A stretch of DNA of 64,000 bases from Mucilaginibacter sp. PAMB04168 (GTDB lineage Bacteria; Bacteroidota; Bacteroidia; Sphingobacteriales; Sphingobacteriaceae), in contig NZ_CP155079.2 of the NCBI RefSeq assembly GCF_039634365.2, positions 4,340,001 through 4,404,000 of the forward strand, given 5' to 3'. Shown piece after piece: positions 43,251-50,740 of this stretch. Under the pieces are notes generated by a model. It had not been told where the DNA came from, did not search any database, and was given only the letters and a program-made list of their open reading frames with translations. The translations under genes were made by a program, and so were the position numbers. Positions within the stretch are counted from its first letter, which is position 1, and the number at the start of each line of letters is the position of its first letter.

Positions 43251-44282
43251 ATGTTCAAATCCTATACTATAAAAGATATAGCGAAGGCGCTGGGTTTATC
43301 TACCTCAACCGTATCCAGAGCACTCAATGGGAGCTATGAGATTGGCGCTGAAACTAAAAAGCTGGTACTGGAGTATGCCGAGAAGATTAATTACCGGCCC
43401 AATCCTATTGCTTTAAGCTTAAAGGAACAAAAGAGCCATTCTATAGGCGTGGTGGTTTGCGAGGTGGCCAATAATTACTTTTCGCAGGCTATAAACGGAA
43501 TCGAATCCATTGCCTACAATTCGGGCTACCACGTTATCATTACCCAAACACATGAGTCATCAGCACGTGAGGCAGCTAACGTACAGCACCTGCTTTCGCG
43601 CCATGTAGATGGCTTACTTATTTCCCTTTCGGCCGAGACGACAGACACATCACCATACAAATACCTGCATGAGAAAGGCTTCCCGATTGTATTTTTTGAC
43701 CGTATAGCACAAGATATAGACACACACCGGGTAACACTTAACAATTTTAAAGGAGCGTTTGAAGCGACTGAGCTATTGATCAATACTGGCTTTCGTAAAA
43801 TTGCACATATTACCAGTACTAATAATCTCCTGATAAGCCGCGAACGTTTTGAAGGCTTTAAAGCTGCGCTGGATAAACATGGCATTGATTTTCCACGCGA
43901 ATACATTAGATATTGCGACCACGGCGGCATGCTGCTGGATGAAGTAGAAACAGCGGTACAGGATTTAATGAGCTTGCCTGACCGCCCTGAGGCTATCTTT
44001 ACGACTAACGACAGGCTAACCACCAGTTGTATCCCGGTTTTAAAAAAGTTAGGTTACCGTATCCCTTATGATGTAGCGCTGGCTGGCTTTACCAATTCAG
44101 ATGTTGCCGAATCGTTCGATCCGCCTCTTACCGTGGTACGCCAACCTGCCTTTATGATGGGGCAACTGGCCACCGAAATGCTGATCAAGACCATCCAAAG
44201 CAAACATCCCATTTACGATTATACCACCCAGCAAGTGGAGACGGAGCTTATTGTGCGCGAATCTTCCAAAAAACTCAAATAA
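43251..44282 (+). CDS. LacI-family transcriptional regulator
   Basis: A 343-residue repressor-type protein and the only plus-strand gene of the PUL. The N-terminal helix-turn-helix and hinge are clear (TIKDIAKALGLSTSTVSRAL, then AEKINYRPNPIALSL). The rest is the periplasmic-binding-protein-like effector domain (SIGVVVCEVANNYFSQAINGIE, IVFFDRI, FTTNDRL, DVALAGFTNSDVAESFDPPLTVV). It is divergent from susC and followed by its own terminator. By position it should control the PUL in response to a pectin-derived sugar; repeated sites in two PUL promoters support this. The effector is unknown. Confidence 0.95.
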   Translation: MFKSYTIKDIAKALGLSTSTVSRALNGSYEIGAETKKLVLEYAEKINYRPNPIALSLKEQKSHSIGVVVCEVANNYFSQAINGIESIAYNSGYHVIITQTHESSAREAANVQHLLSRHVDGLLISLSAETTDTSPYKYLHEKGFPIVFFDRIAQDIDTHRVTLNNFKGAFEATELLINTGFRKIAHITSTNNLLISRERFEGFKAALDKHGIDFPREYIRYCDHGGMLLDEVETAVQDLMSLPDRPEAIFTTNDRLTTSCIPVLKKLGYRIPYDVALAGFTNSDVAESFDPPLTVVRQPAFMMGQLATEMLIKTIQSKHPIYDYTTQQVETELIVRESSKKLK

Positions 44283-44305
44283 ATCAAGCTCTTAAATTTT
44301 ATAAA

Positions 44306-44344
44306 TAAAAAAAGGAGCTAACCAAACAGTTAACTCCTTTTTTT
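44306..44344 (+). terminator. Terminator of the LacI-type regulator gene
   Basis: The stem AAAAAAAGGAGCTAAC / GTTAACTCCTTTTTTT (one mismatch) with a short loop and T run lies 23 nt after the stop. It is symmetric enough to work also for the convergent DUF4394 gene. Confidence 0.88.
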
Positions 44345-44361
44345 AAGTGGCAAGAACTACT

Positions 44362-45897
44362 TTACAGGTTTAAACCTAACGTAAAGCCACGCACACCTTG
44401 TGCAAATGTTGGTCCGGCTGTAACAGCTCCTGTTTGCAGGTTAACTGCATACAAACGTGTAACACCGCTTACCGTAAACAGTGCATAGGCTGTATTGCTT
44501 GCACCACCAATATCAAAGCCGTTAGCGGCATCAATGTTAATGTTCAGTGAGCCTACTTCGACCAGTGTACCATCGTTAGGTGGCTCCTGGCGGTATAGTT
44601 TACCGGTTTGCGCGTTAATATCATAAAGCACTGTTGTAGCGGCACCTGCAAAGTTGTTGGTATAAGCCGCACCGCTTATTGATGAACTGGCTGGTGTAAG
44701 TGCACCATCAACCGCAACTACAGTACCGTCATTAGGGTTGAGGCGCAGGTTTTGGCCGGTGTTGCTCACTACTCTTATCCGATCAACCGTTGGGTTAAAA
44801 TCAAACCCAAACGAAGTACCAGACAGAGCAGTACTGAAAGGGGTTGCACCAACTGCCGTTGCCACACCCGATGAGGCATTAACAGTATAAAGGCGACTTG
44901 TGCTACCTAAGGCATATAACTGGCCGTTCGCTGGTCTGAAATCGATTCCTAGTATAGTTTCATTTGCTTGTAAGCCGGTTATAGCTTTAGCTACCGGAGC
45001 AGGACTAGCCGGGTTAAAAATCAATAACTCGTTATTGGTACTTACTGCATAAGCTACAGGTGCTGTAGGTATAGCCAAACTAATTATTTTGCTATTAAAC
45101 ACGGCCGACTTATAAGCTTTGCCTGTAGTCAGATCAATTAAATACAGCCCTTGCTGATTATTTACTGTGATTGGTGCCAGCGCTGCTTTATTATCGTAAC
45201 TAATGTCGAAATCAGCAACTTCAGTAGCTTCAACACCCAGGTTGCCTACCTCCACTAATTTGCCATCATTAGGCGGATCCTGCTTATAAAGCTTTTTAGT
45301 TACCGCATCAATGTCATATAAAATAGTTGTTGAAGCACCTGCACGGCTCTCTGTATAAGCCACCGAAGAAACTTTAGCGCCGGTTGCACCGTTTATAGGC
45401 GCATCGGTAGCAGCTACCAGGCCGGTTTCGGGATTAAGGCGCAGGTTTTGCCCGTTAGAGGTAACCAGGCGTATGCGGTCAACTGTTGGGTTAAAGTCAA
45501 AACCTACGGCAGTGCCATCAATTGCAGGGGTAAATGGAGTGCTGTTTATAGCACGTGCTACACCGGTAACGGGGTTAATTACATATATACGGCTACCACT
45601 GCTTACACCGTATAACTGGCCGGTTGCAGGTCTAAAATCAATAGCAAGCATATTTTCACCTGTTGACATGCCTGTAATATTAACCAGCGGATTTACGTCA
45701 AAACCATTTTGTGCGTTAAACGCAATCAATTTATTGTCTTGCCGTAAAGCATAAACATTTACATTAGGCGCAATCACCAGCACGTCGCGATCATCATCAC
45801 GGTCCCGATCCTTTTTGCAGGATGATAGCGTAACAACAAACGCTACAGCGCACAGTAGTATCGCTTTTAAGGGTCTAAAAGTTCGAATTGTTTTCAT
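44362..45897 (-). CDS. Lipoprotein with two DUF4394 repeats
   Basis: A 511-residue exported lipoprotein (lipobox around TLSSC, C27) followed by a charged DRDRDDDRD linker. Two homologous halves follow (about 45-265 and 275-511), each with FRPATGQLY/FRPANGQLY, GFDFNPTVDRIR, GQNLRLNP and LYDI motifs. This matches the DUF4394 family, beta-propeller-like secreted proteins of unknown role. The duplication would give a complete propeller in one chain. It lies convergent to the LacI gene and is probably not part of the PUL. Function unknown. Confidence 0.82.
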   Translation of the reverse strand: MKTIRTFRPLKAILLCAVAFVVTLSSCKKDRDRDDDRDVLVIAPNVNVYALRQDNKLIAFNAQNGFDVNPLVNITGMSTGENMLAIDFRPATGQLYGVSSGSRIYVINPVTGVARAINSTPFTPAIDGTAVGFDFNPTVDRIRLVTSNGQNLRLNPETGLVAATDAPINGATGAKVSSVAYTESRAGASTTILYDIDAVTKKLYKQDPPNDGKLVEVGNLGVEATEVADFDISYDNKAALAPITVNNQQGLYLIDLTTGKAYKSAVFNSKIISLAIPTAPVAYAVSTNNELLIFNPASPAPVAKAITGLQANETILGIDFRPANGQLYALGSTSRLYTVNASSGVATAVGATPFSTALSGTSFGFDFNPTVDRIRVVSNTGQNLRLNPNDGTVVAVDGALTPASSSISGAAYTNNFAGAATTVLYDINAQTGKLYRQEPPNDGTLVEVGSLNINIDAANGFDIGGASNTAYALFTVSGVTRLYAVNLQTGAVTAGPTFAQGVRGFTLGLNL

Positions 45898-45964
45898 AAA
45901 TATTGATGTATTAAAAAGTACCGACGCAGTGAGCGCCTTATATAATTAGGAGAAGGGACATGTA

Positions 45965-46324
45965 TTAGCCGTTGGGCGGAGGCGTTAAAACGGCAGGATA
46001 AATTGAAATAACTGAACTGGTAAGATACCTTGTAAAAGAGGCTATACGGGTAAGTGCAAAAATCGGCTTAAAATTGGCAACATTTAATGAGGCATAACAC
46101 TTAACTTGTTCTCCTGCATACCTTCCATACTCACTACTTTCATCATCACTTTGCTCCTTCTCACTTGCCGACAATACAGCCATGGTTTTCTTCACACCCG
46201 CATAGCCGTATATACTAACTAATAGTACCCGGCCAATAAAAGCCGTCAGTAAAATTAAAACAACAAGCTTACCCAACGGCTGAGCCGCAATGTAAGTACC
46301 TGGTTTTGATTTCACTTGGTTCAT
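45965..46324 (-). CDS. Small membrane protein, hypothetical
   Basis: A 119-residue protein with one clear hydrophobic segment (about 17-43, LGKLVVLILLTAFIGRVLLVSIYGYAG shortened here). An acidic stretch (EKEQSDDESSEYG) follows, and the C-terminus ends YPAVLTPPPNG. I do not recognise a family. Start and frame are plausible (ATG at 46324) and the amino-acid make-up is normal, so it is probably real. It lies upstream of the DUF4394 gene with a 67-bp gap and may be co-transcribed. Confidence 0.5.
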   Translation of the reverse strand: MNQVKSKPGTYIAAQPLGKLVVLILLTAFIGRVLLVSIYGYAGVKKTMAVLSASEKEQSDDESSEYGRYAGEQVKCYASLNVANFKPIFALTRIASFTRYLTSSVISIYPAVLTPPPNG

Positions 46325-46455
46325 ATAATTTTACGCAGCTGGCATCTGCCATTTAATACCACTTACGCAATTACAATGCTATGGGATTTGTAGAGTTCCA
46401 TTTTTACTTACAACTTAAAAGAGTGAAAGCGGATTGATGATTTAAACATCTATAA

Positions 46456-47322
46456 TCAGCGAATAAGGATATAGGGTTTTATCTTACGCAGCACTTCATC
46501 GTCAAGAATGGCAATATTATGCAGTTCATCAAACGATTCGTAATCGCCATGCTGCTTGCGGTATTGTACAATGGCGTTGGCTTGTTTGTAGGTAAGGTAC
46601 GGAAAGTCTTTCAGGTCTTCCAGTTCAACCTTATTTACATCCTTGCGTTGCACTTTACGATTATCCAGTTTAAACTGTGCTTGTATATCGTGGTAGTGCA
46701 TATCGTCCATGCCGAAAATTTCCTTTAACTGCTGTTTACTATGAAACCCGCCCAGGCGATTGCGGTACTGCACTATACGGCGTGCAAAGCCGGGACCAAT
46801 GCCTTTTAACTGAGTAAGTGTTGCAGAATCGGCCGTGTTAAGTTCCACTATTATGCCGGGTGCGCTGCTTTTGCCATTACCGTCTTTAGCAGGCAGCAAA
46901 ATGTAGGGTTCTAAACGTTTGTAATCATCAGCACTTAGCGTATACATCTTTTTCACATCGGCTTTGGTGTAGAATTTACCGCCTTTGGCTTCATAGTTTT
47001 TTATGCCCTTAATTTGCCGCATACTCAAACCAAGCTTTTCCCACTGAGCAATGGATAGCTTATTGGGATTAAAAGCAAACAAATGCACATTGGTAGTCCT
47101 CATGCCCGTATGGTCAGCATTATATGCATCGCCGGCCGCACCAGCCCGTTCCAGTTGCGCCACCGCCTGGTTAAATTTCTTAAAATTTAAAGGCTTATCT
47201 TTATGAAAATGTTTGTACGCCGGCGGTATAGCCAATACAACAACAATCAGCAGTATCAGTATAACCAGCCCGTTCCATTCAGTTTTGGTTATAGCGAAGT
47301 AATTTTTAACGGATGGTTTCAA
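46456..47322 (-). CDS. ComEA-like helix-hairpin-helix protein
   Basis: A 288-residue membrane-anchored protein with one N-terminal TM helix (about 19-37) and then several helix-hairpin-helix units: SMRQIKGIKNYEAKGG, LTQLKGIGPGFARRIVQYRN, LKDFPYLTYKQANAIVQYRK and a final LDDEVLRKIKPYI. Such proteins bind DNA non-specifically outside the inner membrane and are linked to DNA uptake. The frame has no ATG at its start: the first usable codon is TTG at 47322, seven codons after an in-frame stop. It is divergent from the acyltransferase gene across 66 bp. Confidence 0.85.
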   Translation of the reverse strand: MKPSVKNYFAITKTEWNGLVILILLIVVVLAIPPAYKHFHKDKPLNFKKFNQAVAQLERAGAAGDAYNADHTGMRTTNVHLFAFNPNKLSIAQWEKLGLSMRQIKGIKNYEAKGGKFYTKADVKKMYTLSADDYKRLEPYILLPAKDGNGKSSAPGIIVELNTADSATLTQLKGIGPGFARRIVQYRNRLGGFHSKQQLKEIFGMDDMHYHDIQAQFKLDNRKVQRKDVNKVELEDLKDFPYLTYKQANAIVQYRKQHGDYESFDELHNIAILDDEVLRKIKPYILIR

Positions 47323-47388
47323 TTGCGATAAGCTAACAGGACGTTAAATTAAATAATTTTATAGAAATTTACCCTTACCTTATACTAT

Positions 47389-49143
47389 ATGAAGATTATA
47401 ACCACCGATGAGTTTGCTAAAGCCACTAAGCTGGACAGGCTGAAAATGCCCGGCCTGGCGGCTTTGCTGATGGAGCTGATGAAGATTAACCAGGTTAACG
47501 ATCTGTTTGCACAAGCGCAACCCAAACAAGGCCCCGAATTTGTGGATGCCATTTTACAGGGTTGCGGAGTTACTGTAGATTTTGATGAAAGTGAACTAAA
47601 GAACCTGCCTGCTGATGGCGCTTTTATTGCCATTGCCAACCACCCTTACGGCGGTATTGAAGGCATGATATTGCTGAAGATACTTTGTATGGCCAGGCCT
47701 GATGCTAAGCTCATGGCTAACTTTTTGCTCAAGAAGATCCCGAACCTGAGCGATTACTTTGTTGCCGTAAATCCTTTCGAGAACGTAGAACATTCATCAA
47801 GCATAAGTGGCATTAAAACTACACTGGAGCTGCTCAGGGAGGGTACGCCTATAGGCATATTTCCGGCCGGCGAGGTATCAACCTATAAGCTGGATGCCAA
47901 ACAGGTTACCGACCGCATGTGGCACCCAGTAGTAGGTAAGCTAATAGCCAAAGCTAAAGTGCCGGTAGTGCCTATTTACTTTCATGGCAATAATGGCCTG
48001 CTGTTTAACCTGCTTAGCCTTATACACCCAACGCTACGTACCGCTAAGCTGCCGTCAGAATTGTTTAACAAACAGGGCCATACCATTAAGCTGCGCATAG
48101 GCAAACCCATTAACGTACAGGATATACCTAATTATAATAATGCTACGCAGCTGCTCAATTTTTTACGAGCTAAAACTTATGCTTTAGGCACCGGACTCGA
48201 AAATGAGAAGCGCTTATTTAACCCGCGCAACCTGTTCAAGATAAAAAAAGATCCTAAAGAAATTGTAGCCCCAACGAACAGCGAACTCATGGCCCGGGAA
48301 CTGGCCCCGCTGAGAGAAAATTACAAAGTTTGGACGGAGAAGAATTATGAGGTTTTTATAGCCCCAACAGCGCTCATACCCTGCATTATACGCGAGATTG
48401 GCCGTTTGCGCGAACTTACCTTCAGGGCAGTAGGCGAAGGCACCAATAACAGTACCGATTTGGACGAGTATGATATTTACTATCATCATTTATTTATCTG
48501 GGATACCAAAACCAATATGATTGTGGGTGCCTACCGCATTGGTATGGGTGATGAGATATTTGACAGTTACGGTAAAAAGGGCTTTTATACAGCCAACCTG
48601 TTTAAAATTAAATCGCAGTTTAGCGAAGTGCTGCAAACCAGTTTAGAGCTGGGCCGCTCGTGGATACGTAAGGAATACCAGCAAAAAGCTCTCCCCTTAT
48701 TTTTACTATGGAAAGGGATCCTAAAGTTTTTGATTGATAATCCGCGTTATAGATACTTGATTGGCCCGGTTAGTATCAGTAATACTTTCTCAAAATTCTC
48801 TAAGTCGCTTATTGTTGATTACATCACCCGTAACCATTTTGATCACGAAATGGCGCAGTATGTAAAACCACGCAAAAAATTCAAAGTGGATTTTGCCAGC
48901 ATTGACACCGATTTGCTGCTGGCCGGTGAGGAAAATTTTAAGAAACTGGACAACCTCATTTCGGAAATTGAAACGCACAACATTAAAGTACCAGTACTGC
49001 TGCGCCAATACATTGCTTTAAACGCTAAAATTATCTGCTTTAATATAGACCCTAAGTTTGCCGATTGCCTGGACGGCTTTTTGGTGCTTGATTTGCAAAA
49101 GGTACCTCAAGATGTGTTAGATAAAATAGGACGCAATTTGTAA
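47389..49143 (+). CDS. Fused acyltransferase / GNAT acyltransferase, aminolipid synthase-like
   Basis: A 584-residue protein with two parts. The N-terminal half resembles PlsC-type O-acyltransferases: IANHPYGGIEGM (H85 with an acidic E91), then FPAGEVSTYK and VPIYFHGNNG. The C-terminal half (about 310-480) resembles the OlsB/hemolysin-type GNAT N-acyltransferase: EVFIAPTALIPCII, REIGRLRELTFRAVGEGTNN, YYHHLFIWD, IVGAYRIGMGD, ELGRSWIRKEYQ. Together the order matches bifunctional OlsF-type enzymes or the GlsB/GlsA pair that make ornithine or glycine lipids. Likely a membrane-associated lipid enzyme; the amino acid used cannot be read. Confidence 0.78.
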   Translation: MKIITTDEFAKATKLDRLKMPGLAALLMELMKINQVNDLFAQAQPKQGPEFVDAILQGCGVTVDFDESELKNLPADGAFIAIANHPYGGIEGMILLKILCMARPDAKLMANFLLKKIPNLSDYFVAVNPFENVEHSSSISGIKTTLELLREGTPIGIFPAGEVSTYKLDAKQVTDRMWHPVVGKLIAKAKVPVVPIYFHGNNGLLFNLLSLIHPTLRTAKLPSELFNKQGHTIKLRIGKPINVQDIPNYNNATQLLNFLRAKTYALGTGLENEKRLFNPRNLFKIKKDPKEIVAPTNSELMARELAPLRENYKVWTEKNYEVFIAPTALIPCIIREIGRLRELTFRAVGEGTNNSTDLDEYDIYYHHLFIWDTKTNMIVGAYRIGMGDEIFDSYGKKGFYTANLFKIKSQFSEVLQTSLELGRSWIRKEYQQKALPLFLLWKGILKFLIDNPRYRYLIGPVSISNTFSKFSKSLIVDYITRNHFDHEMAQYVKPRKKFKVDFASIDTDLLLAGEENFKKLDNLISEIETHNIKVPVLLRQYIALNAKIICFNIDPKFADCLDGFLVLDLQKVPQDVLDKIGRNL

Positions 49144-49158
49144 GCTTTAAAAAAATGA

Positions 49159-49201
49159 ATAACAAAAAAGGCTGCCTGTATTAGGCAGCCTTTTTTGTTA
49201 T
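49159..49201. terminator. Bidirectional terminator between convergent genes
   Basis: A 19-bp stem (core AAAAAAGGCTGCCT / AGGCAGCCTTTTTT) with a 5-nt loop and A/T tails lies 16 nt past the plus-strand stop and 15 nt past the minus-strand stop, so it serves both genes. Confidence 0.92.
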
Positions 49202-49215
49202 TTAGATACTGTTAG

Positions 49216-50658
49216 TTACTTAACCATACCTGGAGTAGTGTAGGCTATATTTTGAGGATCGAATACCGCCCAGCTTGCAGCCCAGTTAGTAGTACCAAAG
49301 GCACCTTTGTAAGCAACTCTTTCAAAGAAAGAATCGCCGGTAAATTTAGGTGAAGCAAATGCAGCACCTGTAGCAGCAACCGAACCTGCTTTTAAGGTAA
49401 AGTCTGGTGTACCTGCGTATGTTGCATCAGTAGAAGACTTAAAGTCGATACCGTATTTCAACGGTGCAGTTAATAAATCATTTACCGATTTAGTAGCATC
49501 AAATAGGTTGTTTGCACGCAAGCCTGCTTCGAATAAAAGCTTGCTGGCGGCATTTACACCTTTCACTTCATTGCCCTTAACATTGCAACCATAAATGATG
49601 TTATCCAAAAATACCGAACGACCAGCTACATAGTTTGATGAAGCAGCAGTACCTGTACCGTCATCATAGTAAACACCTTCAGTATAGTTAGTTAATAATG
49701 TATTGAATATGCTGATAGATGAGTTACGACGTATTTGAGCAGCATGCTGAAAGTTAGCATTGATGTTTGATGTGCTGGTAACTGATACTAATGGACCAAC
49801 AATAGTCATGTTTGAAAAAATCGCGCTGGTCTGCGGTGAGTTGGTTGAACCGGCGGCATCGTTATCAGACTCAAAACCGTTTGAGCCCGAAAAGTCGGCT
49901 ATTACTTGTGCACGTTGCGCTAAACCAAATTGCACTTTACCCGAGAAACCAAAATCAGTATCAAAGTCATCATCCACCGCACCAATTGATAATAAGTGCT
50001 TAGCATTTACTGTCCCGCCAAACCATTCGAAAGAGTCATCGCCCGAGCGGTAAACTTCTACATAATCAATTGTAGTACCAGCACCAACACCACCCATGGT
50101 TAAACCATTGATTTCGTTATCTGGTGAAAATGGAATACCAGCGTACTCTATACGCACATATTTTAACGTACCCGAATTATCATTAGCATCAGTACCGCCA
50201 TAACGGATGTATTTTTCCTCGTCGCCTTTGGCATCTAAACCACCTTCGATACGGGCAGTGTTACCAGTTGGGTTAATAGGTGCTTTACCTAATAAAATTA
50301 CACCGCCCCAGTCACCGCTTGAACGGCCACCAGCTGCTGCATTTGATGTGAACACAATAGGTTTATCAACTGTCCCGGTAGCGTTAATTTTAGCGCCGCG
50401 GGTAATAACCAAAGTTGCTTTGCTAGCTTTATCGCCTTTAATGATAGTGCCCGGCTCAATAGTTAAAGTAGCGCCATTGGTTACATAAACAAAGCCTTTA
50501 AGGGTATAAATTTTATCGGCGGTCCAGGTTGTGTTGCTGGTAATATCGCCCGAAACTTCATTAGAGAAAGTTACTTCTTCGCCTTCGTCTTCATTTTTGC
50601 TGCATGAAGCGAAGCCTAAAACTGCAAGTAATAATAGGAGTAAGGAATATTTTTTCAT
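49216..50658 (-). CDS. Surface beta-helix lipoprotein paired with a TonB receptor
   Basis: A 480-residue lipoprotein (lipobox FASC, C19) with an acidic NEDEGEE linker and repeated beta-helix-like segments (YTLKGFVYVTNGATLTIEPG, KINATGTVDKPIVFTSN, LKYVRIEYAGIP, IDYVEVYRSGDDSFEWFGG, IFNTLLTNY). It is rich in Asp, Gly, Ser and Thr. It is encoded 82 nt downstream of a TonB-dependent receptor and probably works with it as a surface partner, as SusD does for SusC although unrelated. Ligand unknown. Confidence 0.75.
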   Translation of the reverse strand: MKKYSLLLLLLAVLGFASCSKNEDEGEEVTFSNEVSGDITSNTTWTADKIYTLKGFVYVTNGATLTIEPGTIIKGDKASKATLVITRGAKINATGTVDKPIVFTSNAAAGGRSSGDWGGVILLGKAPINPTGNTARIEGGLDAKGDEEKYIRYGGTDANDNSGTLKYVRIEYAGIPFSPDNEINGLTMGGVGAGTTIDYVEVYRSGDDSFEWFGGTVNAKHLLSIGAVDDDFDTDFGFSGKVQFGLAQRAQVIADFSGSNGFESDNDAAGSTNSPQTSAIFSNMTIVGPLVSVTSTSNINANFQHAAQIRRNSSISIFNTLLTNYTEGVYYDDGTGTAASSNYVAGRSVFLDNIIYGCNVKGNEVKGVNAASKLLFEAGLRANNLFDATKSVNDLLTAPLKYGIDFKSSTDATYAGTPDFTLKAGSVAATGAAFASPKFTGDSFFERVAYKGAFGTTNWAASWAVFDPQNIAYTTPGMVK

Positions 50659-50740
50659 ATCAATTTTTTGATTTGTACAAAGTAATTAAGACAGTATAAA
50701 GTATATGTTAAGTGGCCTTTATGATACCGTTAACGTTAGC

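Noticed and set aside
43526..44023. 165-codon minus-strand ORF opposite the LacI-type gene
   Set aside because: It is fully antisense to a well-supported regulator, has Ser/Cys/Arg-rich shadow composition and shows no domain.
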